Assembly: GCA_045594425.1 (NCBI GenBank)
Contig: JAZNYK010000013.1
Span: 1 to 64,000 of the forward strand
Source of the DNA: RGIG1681 sp045594425
Lineage (GTDB): Bacteria > Bacillota > Clostridia > Christensenellales > UBA1242
Length of the DNA: 64,000 bases
Direction of reading: 5' to 3'
Within the stretch, counting starts at the first letter, position 1. Every line of letters begins with the position of its first letter. The notes below the pieces were generated by a model. It did no database searches. It was not told the DNA's origin and worked only from the letters and a program-made list of their open reading frames with translations. A program made the position numbers and the translations under genes. Positions 52,588 through 60,877 of this stretch are shown here, one piece after another.

Positions 52588-53228
52588 TCATCGTCTTCAT
52601 CGTCTTCTTCAGCAAATTCACCAAAACCATATTCTCTTTGAATGGTTCGGCTGTATTTTCTAACGTGAACTTTTGCATTTAAAATTCGATAACTTCTAAT
52701 TTTTTTTCGTTTTAGTTCACTGCGGTCACTGAGCATAACTTCAAGACCATCCCACAAAAACAGCCAACCAACCACGGCCATGATTTCGGCAAGGTATAAA
52801 GTTTCAAAGGTCGAATAAAAAAACGCTTCTGCAAGCAAAATCAAAAAGCCTAAAAGTGAAAAAACAAGACCTTGAATCAAGTTATGACGAAGTTTTTTGT
52901 TGATAATAACAAGTTGTTCAGCATGGTGTCTTTTAACCGTTCTTCTGATTCTTTTCTTTTCTTCGTTGGTTGTGTCAGTTTCTGTGTAGATGTCGATAGA
53001 AAGGTCTTCATTTACTGGTATGCTTGACTCACACATATTGATGAAATCTGAAACCTCTGGGTTCATGTATTCATAAGATTTATAGGAATATGGTTGAAAA
53101 AAGTCATCTGAATCTTTAAGTCCAACATTAATTTGAACTCTTCCATATTTGTCATAGTCAAGTTCATAGGCTTCTTGAACCACTTGACTGTTGTTTATTT
53201 TTTTAATTCTTTTTAAACGTTTAAACAT
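52584..53228 (-). CDS. Unknown two-span membrane protein
   Basis: 214 residues. Hydrophilic N-terminal ~130, two membrane spans (LIQGLVFSLLGFLILLAEAFFY and LYLAEIMAVVGWLFLWDGLEVML), basic segment, and an acidic tail (FAEEDDEDDE). Not recognised. Start at 53228 set by AAGGATAATT just upstream; the open frame extends 29 codons further without a ribosome site. Confidence 0.68.
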   Translation of the reverse strand: MFKRLKRIKKINNSQVVQEAYELDYDKYGRVQINVGLKDSDDFFQPYSYKSYEYMNPEVSDFINMCESSIPVNEDLSIDIYTETDTTNEEKKRIRRTVKRHHAEQLVIINKKLRHNLIQGLVFSLLGFLILLAEAFFYSTFETLYLAEIMAVVGWLFLWDGLEVMLSDRSELKRKKIRSYRILNAKVHVRKYSRTIQREYGFGEFAEEDDEDDE

Positions 53229-53358
53229 AATTATCCTTTTATTTTTATTGTCGCATAAATAATACCACAAAATAATGAATAAAGCAAACCTAAACCTTTG
53301 GGTTAAATAGACCAAAAATTGAAAGTTTCTTAATATTTCAAAAATTTTTTTAAAACAC

Positions 53359-53388
53359 TTGAATATTTTGTTTGTTCTATGCTATAAT
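53359..53388 (+). promoter_or_regulatory. tRNA-Ser promoter
   Basis: TTGAAT (53359-53364), 18-bp spacer, TATAAT (53383-53388), about 50 bp before the tRNA. Confidence 0.65.
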
Positions 53389-53437
53389 CACAATGCTTGC
53401 AACAGACAAAGTTTCAGGCAAACAATTTAATATGTGT

Positions 53438-53528
53438 GGAGAGTTACTCAAGTGGTCGAAGAGGCGCCCCTGCTAAGGGTGTAGGCGTAGAAATGCGCGC
53501 GCGGGTCCAAATCCCGCACTCTCCGCCA
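53438..53528 (+). tRNA. tRNA-Ser (anticodon GCT)
   Basis: 91 nt with encoded CCA. Acceptor GGAGAGT/ACTCTCC, discriminator G, anticodon GCT in CTGCTAA, long variable arm (class II), T-arm GCGGG-TCCAAAT-CCCGC. Confidence 0.94.
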
Positions 53529-53531
53529 AAT

Positions 53532-53577
53532 AAAAACCAAAGCAGAACTTCGTGTTCGGGTGGCTTTGGTTTTTTTT
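53532..53577 (+). terminator. tRNA-Ser terminator
   Basis: Outer stem AAACCAAAGC/GCTTTGGTTT with inner hairpin GAAC-TTCGT-GTTC, then T8. The leftward CPBP gene ends inside the T tract. Confidence 0.82.
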
Positions 53578-54334
53578 ATTGCAAATTTTCATTAGATATG
53601 TTTTGTGTATTTTGTTTGGCTAATGTTTTAAAAAGAACAATTGAATAGACTATTGAAACCACAATTATTGCAAGAGATACTAAAATTTCAGTTAAGGTGT
53701 TAATTGCTGACACATTTTGAAACACAGAAAGTGCATTAACCAAAGAGTGAGTGATTATGCAAGCAATTATTGACCCGCCTTTGTAGAATATTATAACAAA
53801 CAAAAATCCCACAGCCATTGCATAAAACACCTGACAAATATTAGGGAGCAGGTTGTTTAACCCTGTTGAAAATAAATTTATTAAGTGACCAACACCAAAA
53901 GTTACACTTGAAACAATGATGGCGGTTTTCACATTATCTTTTTCTAGGGCTTTAAACAAAAAGCCTCTAAAAATTATTTCTTCAACAAAGCCAACACACA
54001 GCATTGTCAAAACATAAAAAATAGATTCCACCAAATTATAGTTTTGCTTAACTCCAAACCATAAGTTTGTTGATATCAAAATTAATAGCGGGATATAATA
54101 TAAAAAATATTTTGAACTAAACTCGGGTTTGCATAAGCCATATTTTTTGTTTAAATTATTATGCTTTATCCAAAGCCACAAAAACAACGCAAATGCAAAC
54201 AAAAAAGGAAATGTAATAACTTTGCTTATGCCAATTAAGTTAGAAAGCATATCGCATAAACTTGCGCCAATAATGTAGATAGCAATAAAAACTATCGAAA
54301 ACCAAATTTCACTTTTTGCATACAATTTATTCAT
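53576..54334 (-). CDS. CPBP-family intramembrane metalloprotease
   Basis: 252 residues, about eight spans. Motif 1 EEIIFRGFLFKAL, motif 2 FGVGHLINL, motif 3 HSLVNAL: the CAAX protease/bacteriocin-processing (CPBP, Rce1-like) set, with Glu-Glu, Arg and two His. Role in Gram-positives ranges from bacteriocin self-immunity to surface protein processing; no bacteriocin gene is adjacent. Confidence 0.9.
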   Translation of the reverse strand: MNKLYAKSEIWFSIVFIAIYIIGASLCDMLSNLIGISKVITFPFLFAFALFLWLWIKHNNLNKKYGLCKPEFSSKYFLYYIPLLILISTNLWFGVKQNYNLVESIFYVLTMLCVGFVEEIIFRGFLFKALEKDNVKTAIIVSSVTFGVGHLINLFSTGLNNLLPNICQVFYAMAVGFLFVIIFYKGGSIIACIITHSLVNALSVFQNVSAINTLTEILVSLAIIVVSIVYSIVLFKTLAKQNTQNISNENLQ

Positions 54335-54451
54335 ATAACACCTTTAATATAAATTCATTATATTGTGTTTATTATTAAAAATCAAACAAGTTGAAAACAA
54401 AAAACATTTTTTAAAGACTTGTGAAGGGTTCAACTATTATTGGATTGCATA

Positions 54452-54480
54452 TTGAAAAATAATAATTCATGCGTTATAAT
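54452..54480 (+). promoter_or_regulatory. Promoter overlapping the 5' end of the methyltransferase-like frame
   Basis: TTGAAA (54452-54457), 17-bp spacer, TATAAT (54475-54480). The expected RNA start coincides with the ATG at 54487, so the mRNA may be leaderless. Confidence 0.6.
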
Positions 54481-54486
54481 GTTGAT

Positions 54487-55182
54487 ATGGTTAATATAAA
54501 TGAAATGTTATTGCTTGCAAAAGCAGAAGAATATTTAAGGTTTAATCCAGAAAGGTTCACAAGAGAGGAAAAGGATAAGTTTAGGGCAGGGCTTGCTGAA
54601 TGGATTGCTGGAACCAGTGAAACAATTGATGATGAGGTTTATGATTTTTTGCTTTCATTAAAGGTAGATAACAGAAAACCACGTGAAGAAGTTTTTGCAA
54701 GTCATATAATCAAAAAATATTCTAATATCAAGTTTAGAAAAATTTTGGATGTTGGCGCAGGCAGAATGTGTAAACTTTCGGCAATCTTATCTAAATATGG
54801 CTACAAGATGTATGCCGTTGACCCAAACATAAGGTTAACGCCACACGAAGCAAGCAAACAAAAAATTAATTCGATTTCAAAAAAGAATTTTATATGCGAT
54901 GAGTTTTCTTCAGACGGCAGGGGAACATTTGTTCAAAACTATGATTTGATTGTTGGCCTTGAGCCATGTGATGCAACCGAACACATAATCAGACAGGCAT
55001 TAAGATATCACAAACCATTTGAAGTTTTGCTTTGCGCAGCGGAACATTCGGCATTAGATGGCACAACATTTAAAACATATCTCGAATGGTATGAACATTT
55101 AAAAAGCATTTCACCAGAAGTGAAAATCACTAAAAAAGGAAGTTCATATATCGCATCAAATGTTAAAGAGAGAGAATATTAA
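54487..55182 (+). CDS. SAM-dependent methyltransferase-like protein
   Basis: 231 residues. Middle domain begins ILDVGAGRMCKLSAILSKYGYKMYAVDP, a clear SAM-binding motif I and acidic motif II; later DLIVGLEPCDATEHIIRQAL fits a Rossmann methyltransferase of UPF0146-like type. Helical N-terminal ~75 residues. The frame opens at 54469, but that ATG precedes the -10 box, so 54487 (no Shine-Dalgarno) or 54502 is the likely start. Substrate unknown. Confidence 0.72.
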   Translation: MVNINEMLLLAKAEEYLRFNPERFTREEKDKFRAGLAEWIAGTSETIDDEVYDFLLSLKVDNRKPREEVFASHIIKKYSNIKFRKILDVGAGRMCKLSAILSKYGYKMYAVDPNIRLTPHEASKQKINSISKKNFICDEFSSDGRGTFVQNYDLIVGLEPCDATEHIIRQALRYHKPFEVLLCAAEHSALDGTTFKTYLEWYEHLKSISPEVKITKKGSSYIASNVKEREY

Positions 55183-55207
55183 ACACATCTTTGATGTGTT
55201 TTTATTT
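55181..55207 (+). terminator. Terminator of the methyltransferase-like gene
   Basis: AAACACATC-TTT-GATGTGTTT hairpin and a T-rich tail. Confidence 0.82.
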
Positions 55208-55258
55208 TGAAAATTTGAGGTGCTTATATATAATAAAAACTAACAAGGGGAATAGATT

Positions 55259-55795
55259 ATGAAAAAAGTTGTTATTATTTCTTCAACACCAAGAGTTAAT
55301 GGAAATTCTGAAGTTTTAGCAAAACAGTTTGAAAAAGGAGCACTTGAAGCAGGTCATCAAGTAGACTTTGTTGCTCTTCGTGATTATAACTTTAAATACT
55401 GCACTGGCTGTTATGGTTGTCACAAAATTGGCAAATGCGTTATTGATGACGGCATTAATGAAGTTTCGCAAAAACTTTTAGATGCGGATGTAATTGTTTT
55501 TGCAACTCCTGTTTATTTCTATTCAATGAGTGGCTGGCTCAAAGTGTTTATAGACAGGCTCACACCTATCTATGAAAAAGTTAGAGCGGATATTTATATG
55601 ATTGCAACCCAGTGGGACCCAGATAAACAAATTATGGAAAACACATTTGAAGCAATCAGAGGTTTAACAAAATATTGTTTTGAGGGTTGTGAAGAAAAGG
55701 GTCTTGTTTATGGCGCAGACTTAAGTGAACTTGGTGATGCTGAAAACAATCAACAAATAATGCAAACCACATTTGAAATGGGAAAAAATATTTAA
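55259..55795 (+). CDS. NADPH-dependent FMN reductase/flavodoxin-fold oxidoreductase
   Basis: 178 residues. FMN-phosphate loop SSTPRVNGNSEVLA, CTGCYGCHKIGKCVIDDG (four Cys; the family often has CxxCxxC there), and ATPVYFYSMSGWLKVFIDRL for the flavin ring. Multimeric flavin reductase of the iron-sulfur flavoprotein/NQO type; the Cys cluster may bind Fe-S. AAGGGGAA ribosome site. Confidence 0.9.
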   Translation: MKKVVIISSTPRVNGNSEVLAKQFEKGALEAGHQVDFVALRDYNFKYCTGCYGCHKIGKCVIDDGINEVSQKLLDADVIVFATPVYFYSMSGWLKVFIDRLTPIYEKVRADIYMIATQWDPDKQIMENTFEAIRGLTKYCFEGCEEKGLVYGADLSELGDAENNQQIMQTTFEMGKNI

Positions 55796-55798
55796 TTT

Positions 55799-55828
55799 AA
55801 AAGACATCATAAAAAGATGTCTTTTTTT
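55799..55828 (+). terminator. Terminator of the flavoprotein gene
   Basis: AAGACATC/GATGTCTT stem with T7. Confidence 0.85.
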
Positions 55829-55913
55829 ATTGCAAAAAATTTTAAATAAAATTTCAAATCCGTTTTTTTGGACTTTATATCTGTTAATATGTAGTTGTAA
55901 AGGAGAGATGTTT

Positions 55914-55976
55914 ATGGCATTAATAATTTCAATATTTCTTATTTATAGTGCATTAAACTTCTTTTTCAATTTATAA
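55914..55976 (+). CDS. 20-residue single-span microprotein
   Basis: MALIISIFLIYSALNFFFNL, preceded by AAGGAGAG eight bases before the ATG and followed 18 bases later by the next small gene with its own GGGAGGA. The whole peptide could span the membrane once. Size alone makes it uncertain; the strong ribosome site and position at the head of a run of small genes support it. Confidence 0.5.
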   Translation: MALIISIFLIYSALNFFFNL

Positions 55977-55994
55977 TTTGGGAGGAAAAATTTT

Positions 55995-56111
55995 ATGGGT
56001 ATTATTGATTTGATTATGGGATGGGGTGTTATTGATGAAGAAACACCAATTAATGAAGCAGAGTTTGAGTCTTTGAACAAGGCAGACAAAAAAACAAAAA
56101 AGTCTAAATAA
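55995..56111 (+). CDS. 38-residue small protein
   Basis: Starts MGIIDLIMGWGVIDEETPIN and ends in a Lys-rich tail (KADKKTKKSK). GGGAGGA ribosome site eight bases upstream. Short hydrophobic start then an acidic middle and basic tail. Not recognised. Lies between the 20-residue gene and the 98-residue gene, all on one strand with 13-18 bp gaps. Confidence 0.62.
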   Translation: MGIIDLIMGWGVIDEETPINEAEFESLNKADKKTKKSK

Positions 56112-56124
56112 AGGGGATTGAGTT

Positions 56125-56421
56125 ATGGGTAACTATATTGAAGAAAAAGAATTTATTTCTAACATTGTTACAAACATGATTAGTGAAAAGGTTGAAATGG
56201 TTTCATCTAAAGAAAAGGTTGTGCATTATGCAGAACTTGAATTTAAAAAAAGTTCAGGTTTTTCAATGGATGAGTGTTTTGATATTAGGTATGAACTTGA
56301 AAACGCATTTGAAGGCAAAAATGTTGAGGTTGATTTTGATGAGTTTGGCAACATTAAGGTTGTTGTTGAAATAGAAACTTGTTTGCTTGGTGGAGATGAA
56401 AAACAAATTTCTAAACATTAG
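56125..56421 (+). CDS. Unknown small acidic protein
   Basis: 98 residues, no signal peptide. Predicted alpha/beta: EKVVHYAELEFKKSSGFSMDECFDIRYELENAF followed by VEVDFDEFGNIKVVVEIE. Not recognised. AAAGGGGAT ribosome site; third of four small genes. Confidence 0.65.
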   Translation: MGNYIEEKEFISNIVTNMISEKVEMVSSKEKVVHYAELEFKKSSGFSMDECFDIRYELENAFEGKNVEVDFDEFGNIKVVVEIETCLLGGDEKQISKH

Positions 56422-56470
56422 AGTATAATATCAAAGAAATATTTTATATAAACAAGGTTAAAGGTGGATT

Positions 56471-56656
56471 ATGAAAAACAATGTGTTAGAAACAAGTGAA
56501 AATAAGTGTGAAGTAAGTTTTAGAAACGGCAAATATTTATGCAAAGTTTTTGTTAGGGAAAAACTTTGGAGTGTTTTTGAAACTAATTTAAAAGGCTTGA
56601 AGAAGATTATTCAAATGTGTCAAAAAAAGGATTACAGAAAATTTAATATGATTTAA
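56471..56656 (+). CDS. Unknown small basic protein
   Basis: 61 residues, Lys-rich, with three Cys (CEVSF, YLCKV, QMCQKKD). AAAGGTGG ribosome site. Fourth small gene, just upstream of the WYL regulator. Function unknown. Confidence 0.6.
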   Translation: MKNNVLETSENKCEVSFRNGKYLCKVFVREKLWSVFETNLKGLKKIIQMCQKKDYRKFNMI

Positions 56657-56711
56657 TTTGTTTTTTTTAAATTTTTTGTGTGCTATAATTTGAAGAGTAA
56701 AGGAGAGCATT

Positions 56712-57695
56712 ATGGCAAATGACAAAAAAAGCAGTTTGCTTTATATTTTGAAAATTCTTCAAGAAGAAACTGATGATGAACATTTGTTAACTTATTTGGG
56801 CATAGCAGACAAACTTTATGCTAGATTTGGCATTGAACTTGAACGAAAGACAATTGCCAGCAACATTGATGTTTTGAGCAATCAGGGCTATGATATCGTA
56901 AAGTGTGGCAAAAATGGTTTGTATTTAGGTTCAAGAGATTTTGAAGATGGTGAACTTGTATTTTTGATTGACGCTATTTACTCGTCAAAGTCAATGCCAA
57001 CAAAGTATGCCAAAGACCTTGTTTGTAAACTAACAAAAAACTTTAGCAGGTTTAAAAGAAAACAAGTTAATCACCTTGAAAAAATTGATGATGGAAGCAA
57101 AACAGACAACAAACAAATTTTTTATACCATTGAAATATTGAATGATGCCATTGAAAAAAAGAAAAAGGTAGAGTTTCAATATGGCGCTTATAACACAAAC
57201 AAAGAGTTCACGTTGCGAGGGGATGGAAAAGTTTATAAAATAAATCCATACTTTATGGTGAATAATCGTGGAAAATATTATCTTGTTTGCAACTATGAAA
57301 AATATAGCGATATTGCAAATTACAAAATTGAATGTATTTCAAATATCAAAATTTTGGATGAGGATGTTAAACCAATTGAAGAACTTTGTGATGGTAAAAA
57401 GTTTTCAATTAAAGAATATATGAAAGAGCATATCTATATGGTTTCAGGCAAAACCATTGAGGCAAAAGTTAAAATTGATAGTGAAGAACGAGTGAATGAT
57501 TTTGTTGATTGGTTTGGAAAAGATGTTGACTTTGGAAGAAAGGATGGCAACATTATTGCAGAGTTAAAAGTTAATGAAGATGCTCTTATTTATTGGTCAC
57601 TTCAATATGGTGAACATGTTGAAATTTTGGAGCCGGCAGAAACTAGACAAAAAATAAAATCGGTTCTTGAAACCATGCTGAAAAAATATCAATAA
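56712..57695 (+). CDS. WYL-domain transcriptional regulator
   Basis: 327 residues. N-terminal helix-turn-helix (LTYLGIADKLYARFGIELERKTIASNIDVLSNQGYDI), WYL domain with KKKVEFQYGAYN...YKINPYFMVNNRGKYYLVCNYE, and a C-terminal WCX-like domain. WYL domains sense nucleotides or nucleic-acid ligands and control diverse operons, including defence genes. Promoter has an extended -10 TGCTATAAT (56682-56689). AAAGGAGAG ribosome site. Confidence 0.88.
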   Translation: MANDKKSSLLYILKILQEETDDEHLLTYLGIADKLYARFGIELERKTIASNIDVLSNQGYDIVKCGKNGLYLGSRDFEDGELVFLIDAIYSSKSMPTKYAKDLVCKLTKNFSRFKRKQVNHLEKIDDGSKTDNKQIFYTIEILNDAIEKKKKVEFQYGAYNTNKEFTLRGDGKVYKINPYFMVNNRGKYYLVCNYEKYSDIANYKIECISNIKILDEDVKPIEELCDGKKFSIKEYMKEHIYMVSGKTIEAKVKIDSEERVNDFVDWFGKDVDFGRKDGNIIAELKVNEDALIYWSLQYGEHVEILEPAETRQKIKSVLETMLKKYQ

Positions 57696-57705
57696 ACCAT
57701 AAAAC

Positions 57706-57737
57706 AAAAAGCGGTGCAAAAATGCATCGTTTTTTTG
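57706..57737 (+). terminator. Terminator of the WYL regulator gene
   Basis: GCGGTGCA-AAAA-TGCATCGT stem (one wobble), T7. Confidence 0.82.
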
Positions 57738-57847
57738 TTTGAAAGTTGTGTGTTAAGTAAGAAATTTGCTGTATTTGTCAACAAGCATTTGCTGTTTTGT
57801 TTGTGATTGTGATACTATAAAATTAATAAAACAATGGAGAAATTTTT

Positions 57848-58726
57848 ATGAATAAAGAAAAAGGGTTAAAAATTACAAAAATATTATCTATTCTTATTTG
57901 GATAATTTTGTTAGTTGTTCCAACTTTTGTTAGCGCAGCAGACAAAGTTACTTATGTTTCTGACGATTATGTTTATAATGAAGAAACAAACGCCTATGAT
58001 TTCACAATCACTTGTGATAAAGAATTTGTTAAAGGAAATGTGACAGTTGATTTTTATGATGGTGACGGAATCAAACAAAAGTCTATTAATGTTCCGTTTG
58101 AAAATAACAGTGGAAAATCAGTGACTATTTCAATCTCTGAAAATGATATTCCTGAAACCACTGAAGATTATATTGTTGAAGAAATGTATGTTACATCAAA
58201 AATGGTTAGTGATGTTAACAAAGTTATTTATCCAATTGCAATCTTTTGGCTTGTTTGGCTTTTATATGTGCTTTCAATCAATGTTTCAGTTTGTGAAAAA
58301 GACGGAAAGAAAATTGAAGTGTTTGCAGGCTTGATTCTTCATCAATTAAAGATTGATGGTGAAGTTGCTGCAAGCGTTAAAAAATGGATTATGTTAAAAC
58401 CAATTGTTCTTGCGGCTTATATTGGCGAAGGTTTAAAGATTTTTGCTGAAATCAATTTTAATAAACGAATAGTTGTTTATTCGCAAGATGCAGCAGTAGA
58501 TGGCAATGAAGTTTTAGATACCCAACACAACACCATTGCAAAAGAACTTCCTGAAGCAGAAACAAAAACAGCATCAGTTCCACAAACAGAAGAAACAAAA
58601 ATTTCTGGTGTTATGGAAGAACCAGATGCAAGACATGAAAGAGATGATGACCAAGTTGAAGACAGGGAAATAAGTGAAGAAGCAGAAGAACTTCAAGACT
58701 CTGACCAATCTGACGAAATAGAATAA
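57848..58726 (+). CDS. Unknown exported membrane protein with acidic tail
   Basis: 292 residues. Signal peptide (ILSILIWIILLVVPTFVSAA), an extracytoplasmic beta domain (~30-125), one membrane span (VIYPIAIFWLVWLLYVLSINV), then a cytoplasmic region. The last ~70 residues are disordered and strongly acidic (EEPDARHERDDDQVEDREISEEAEEL). Not recognised. Weak ribosome site (TGGAGAAA). Confidence 0.68.
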   Translation: MNKEKGLKITKILSILIWIILLVVPTFVSAADKVTYVSDDYVYNEETNAYDFTITCDKEFVKGNVTVDFYDGDGIKQKSINVPFENNSGKSVTISISENDIPETTEDYIVEEMYVTSKMVSDVNKVIYPIAIFWLVWLLYVLSINVSVCEKDGKKIEVFAGLILHQLKIDGEVAASVKKWIMLKPIVLAAYIGEGLKIFAEINFNKRIVVYSQDAAVDGNEVLDTQHNTIAKELPEAETKTASVPQTEETKISGVMEEPDARHERDDDQVEDREISEEAEELQDSDQSDEIE

Positions 58727-58742
58727 AAATATTTTATAAAGA

Positions 58743-58777
58743 AAAAACCACATGAAAATTTCATGTGGTTTATTTTT
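58743..58777. terminator. Bidirectional terminator
   Basis: AAACCACATGAAA/TTTCATGTGGTTT between convergent genes. Confidence 0.87.
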
Positions 58778-59635
58778 TTAAGACGCTTGTTCTTGTTGTT
58801 GTTTTTTGTTTTCTTCACGTTCTTTCATCATTTGTTCAAACAACTCTTGGTTGTGAATTTCTGGATGGAATGTGATTGGTTCACGTTTTGAAATTGTGAG
58901 TTTTGAAATTGCAAGACCATATTTATATTGTTCTTCAGAAACTCTTCCAATACGTTTAACATAGTCAGCGTAATAATATTCTTGTTCTTTTACCTTTGGT
59001 TTAACTTTGTCTTCTTCTGCATTTGAGTGAGATTCACCAGGACTTGAAAACACAGATGTGAATGTTTTGATAAAGATTTTCACATCTCCCCAGAATGTGA
59101 TGTTGTGGGTGTATGCAATATCTTTTTCAAAAACTTGTTCCCAAGTGTTTTTGTTTCTTCCAGTTGTTTGTGTTGGACCTGTCAAACCAGGTGTTATAAT
59201 GTAATACTTGAAAACTTCTTCAGGATAGAACATCATGTCTTTAACAAGTCTTGGTCTTGGACCAACAATGCTCATGTCACCTTTTAAAATATTGAAAAGT
59301 TGAGGAAGTTCATCAAGTGATGTTTTTCTCAAAAATTGCCCAAACTTTGTGATGCGTTGTTCATCTGGAAGCAAGTTTCCATCTTTGTCCTTTTTGTTGC
59401 TCATTGAACGGAATTTGTAAATGTTAAAAATTTTGTGGTTTTTGCCAGGTCTTGCTTGCTTATAGATAACTGGTCTGCCTAAAAATATTAATGTTAAAAA
59501 CGCCACCAAAAGCAAAACTAATGATAAAACCAAAATACCGGTTAATGAAACGGCTATATCAATAAACCTTTTTCCAAATCTTGAATAAAAGGTATATGTC
59601 ATGTTAAGTTCTTTATAAATGTTGCTATTTTTCAT
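58778..59635 (-). CDS. Polyprenyl-phosphate sugar-phosphate transferase (WbaP/CpsE type)
   Basis: 285 residues. One membrane segment (VSLTGILVLSLVLLLVAFLTLIFLG) then the catalytic domain: KQARPGKNHKIFNIYKFRSM, LRKTSLDELPQLFNILKGDMSIVGPRPR, PGLTGPTQTTGR. It starts a lipid-linked glycan by moving a sugar phosphate onto undecaprenyl phosphate. The C-terminus carries an extra ~80 residues ending in Glu/Gln/Lys repeats. Divergent from the GT4/polymerase genes at 59775. Confidence 0.93.
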   Translation of the reverse strand: MKNSNIYKELNMTYTFYSRFGKRFIDIAVSLTGILVLSLVLLLVAFLTLIFLGRPVIYKQARPGKNHKIFNIYKFRSMSNKKDKDGNLLPDEQRITKFGQFLRKTSLDELPQLFNILKGDMSIVGPRPRLVKDMMFYPEEVFKYYIITPGLTGPTQTTGRNKNTWEQVFEKDIAYTHNITFWGDVKIFIKTFTSVFSSPGESHSNAEEDKVKPKVKEQEYYYADYVKRIGRVSEEQYKYGLAISKLTISKREPITFHPEIHNQELFEQMMKEREENKKQQQEQAS

Positions 59636-59713
59636 AACTACCTCGCATTTAGTATAGAATAATTGCCTGAAAAAATCAACTATATGCTGAATAATTTATA
59701 AAGTTAGATTTTA

Positions 59714-59742
59714 TTGACAAAATAACGCAGTTATTATATTAT
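59714..59742 (+). promoter_or_regulatory. Promoter of the GT4-polymerase operon
   Basis: TTGACA (59714-59719), 17-bp spacer, TATTAT (59737-59742). Confidence 0.65.
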
Positions 59743-59774
59743 ACTTATGAGAAAATCTACACAAAGGATAAATT

Positions 59775-60854
59775 ATGAAGAAAAAAGTGTTGGTTGTTGC
59801 GTCTACTTCAGACCACTTAATAACATTCCATAAACCATATATTTCTGAACTTAAGAAAACTTGTGATGTTTTTACTATGGCAAAAGACACAAATCAGAAA
59901 TTTGCCGATTTTAATATCGACTTTCAAAAAAAGATAGTGTCTTTTAAACATTTTTCAATCATAAAAAGCATTAGAAAAGTTTTGCAAGAACAACAATTTG
60001 ATGTGATATTTTTAAACACATCACTCGCTGCCATTTTGGTTAGGCTTGCTGTTAAAAGCATGAAAAACAAACCAAAAGTTATTAATATTGTTCATGGTTA
60101 TTTGTTTGGTGAAAAAAGCGGTTTTGTTAAAAGAAAAGCGTTTTTGGCAATTGAAAAATGGGTTAGAAAAGTCACATCAAACATTGTTGTTATGAACGAT
60201 GAAGATTATGACATTGCAACAAAACACAAACTTTGCACTGGCAAGGTTTTTAAAATCAACGGCATGGGAATTAACGAAAGATTTAAATCTCGTGCAAAAT
60301 CAAATACAGGTGTTGAAGATGAACTTGTATTTTCATTTATTGGCGAACTTTCAGACAGAAAAAACCAAATGTTCTTAATCAAGTTTATCAAAGAACTTGA
60401 AAAATATGACATTAACGCAAAACTTAATTTGATTGGTGATGGTGGATATAAAACAAAACTTGAAGACTATGTTAAAAAGCAAAAACTTGAAAACAAAGTT
60501 AACATGATTGGATATGTTAACGATATTGAATCGTATGTTAACAGTTCAAACTATTACATTTGTGCCAGTAAAATTGAAGGATTGCCATTTAATATTTTGG
60601 AGGCAATGTTTGCTGGTTCGGTTGTGTTTTCATCTGACATTAAAGGTGCGGTTGACCTTATTGAAGACCTTGAGAATGGTGTGCTATTCAAACTTAACGA
60701 CATGAATGATTTGATTAACAAGTTCAGGCTTGTTAAAAACAATTTGGAACTTCAAGAAAAAATCCGCAAAAATGCAACAGAAACTGCAAAAAAATATTTG
60801 TTTTCTGAAGTTTTTGATGAAAATACCAAACTTTTTATAGATTTGCTTAACTAA
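59775..60854 (+). CDS. GT4 family glycosyltransferase
   Basis: 359 residues. N-terminal Glyco_trans_4_4-like half (KKVLVVASTSDHLITFHKPYISELKK, VINIVHGYLFGEKSG) and C-terminal GT1-type half (VFSFIGELSDRKNQMFLIKFI, LIGDGGYKTKLE, SKIEGLPFNILEAMFAG with the EX7E motif). Similar to EpsD/CapM-type capsule glycosyltransferases. Acts after the sugar transferase encoded divergently. Confidence 0.92.
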   Translation: MKKKVLVVASTSDHLITFHKPYISELKKTCDVFTMAKDTNQKFADFNIDFQKKIVSFKHFSIIKSIRKVLQEQQFDVIFLNTSLAAILVRLAVKSMKNKPKVINIVHGYLFGEKSGFVKRKAFLAIEKWVRKVTSNIVVMNDEDYDIATKHKLCTGKVFKINGMGINERFKSRAKSNTGVEDELVFSFIGELSDRKNQMFLIKFIKELEKYDINAKLNLIGDGGYKTKLEDYVKKQKLENKVNMIGYVNDIESYVNSSNYYICASKIEGLPFNILEAMFAGSVVFSSDIKGAVDLIEDLENGVLFKLNDMNDLINKFRLVKNNLELQEKIRKNATETAKKYLFSEVFDENTKLFIDLLN

Positions 60855-60877
60855 ACACGCGTTTGTGGCAGGGCATA

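Noticed and set aside
55773..55913. Upstream extension of the 20-residue microprotein frame
   Set aside because: It overlaps the flavoprotein end and a terminator; the ribosome site is at 55900-55907.
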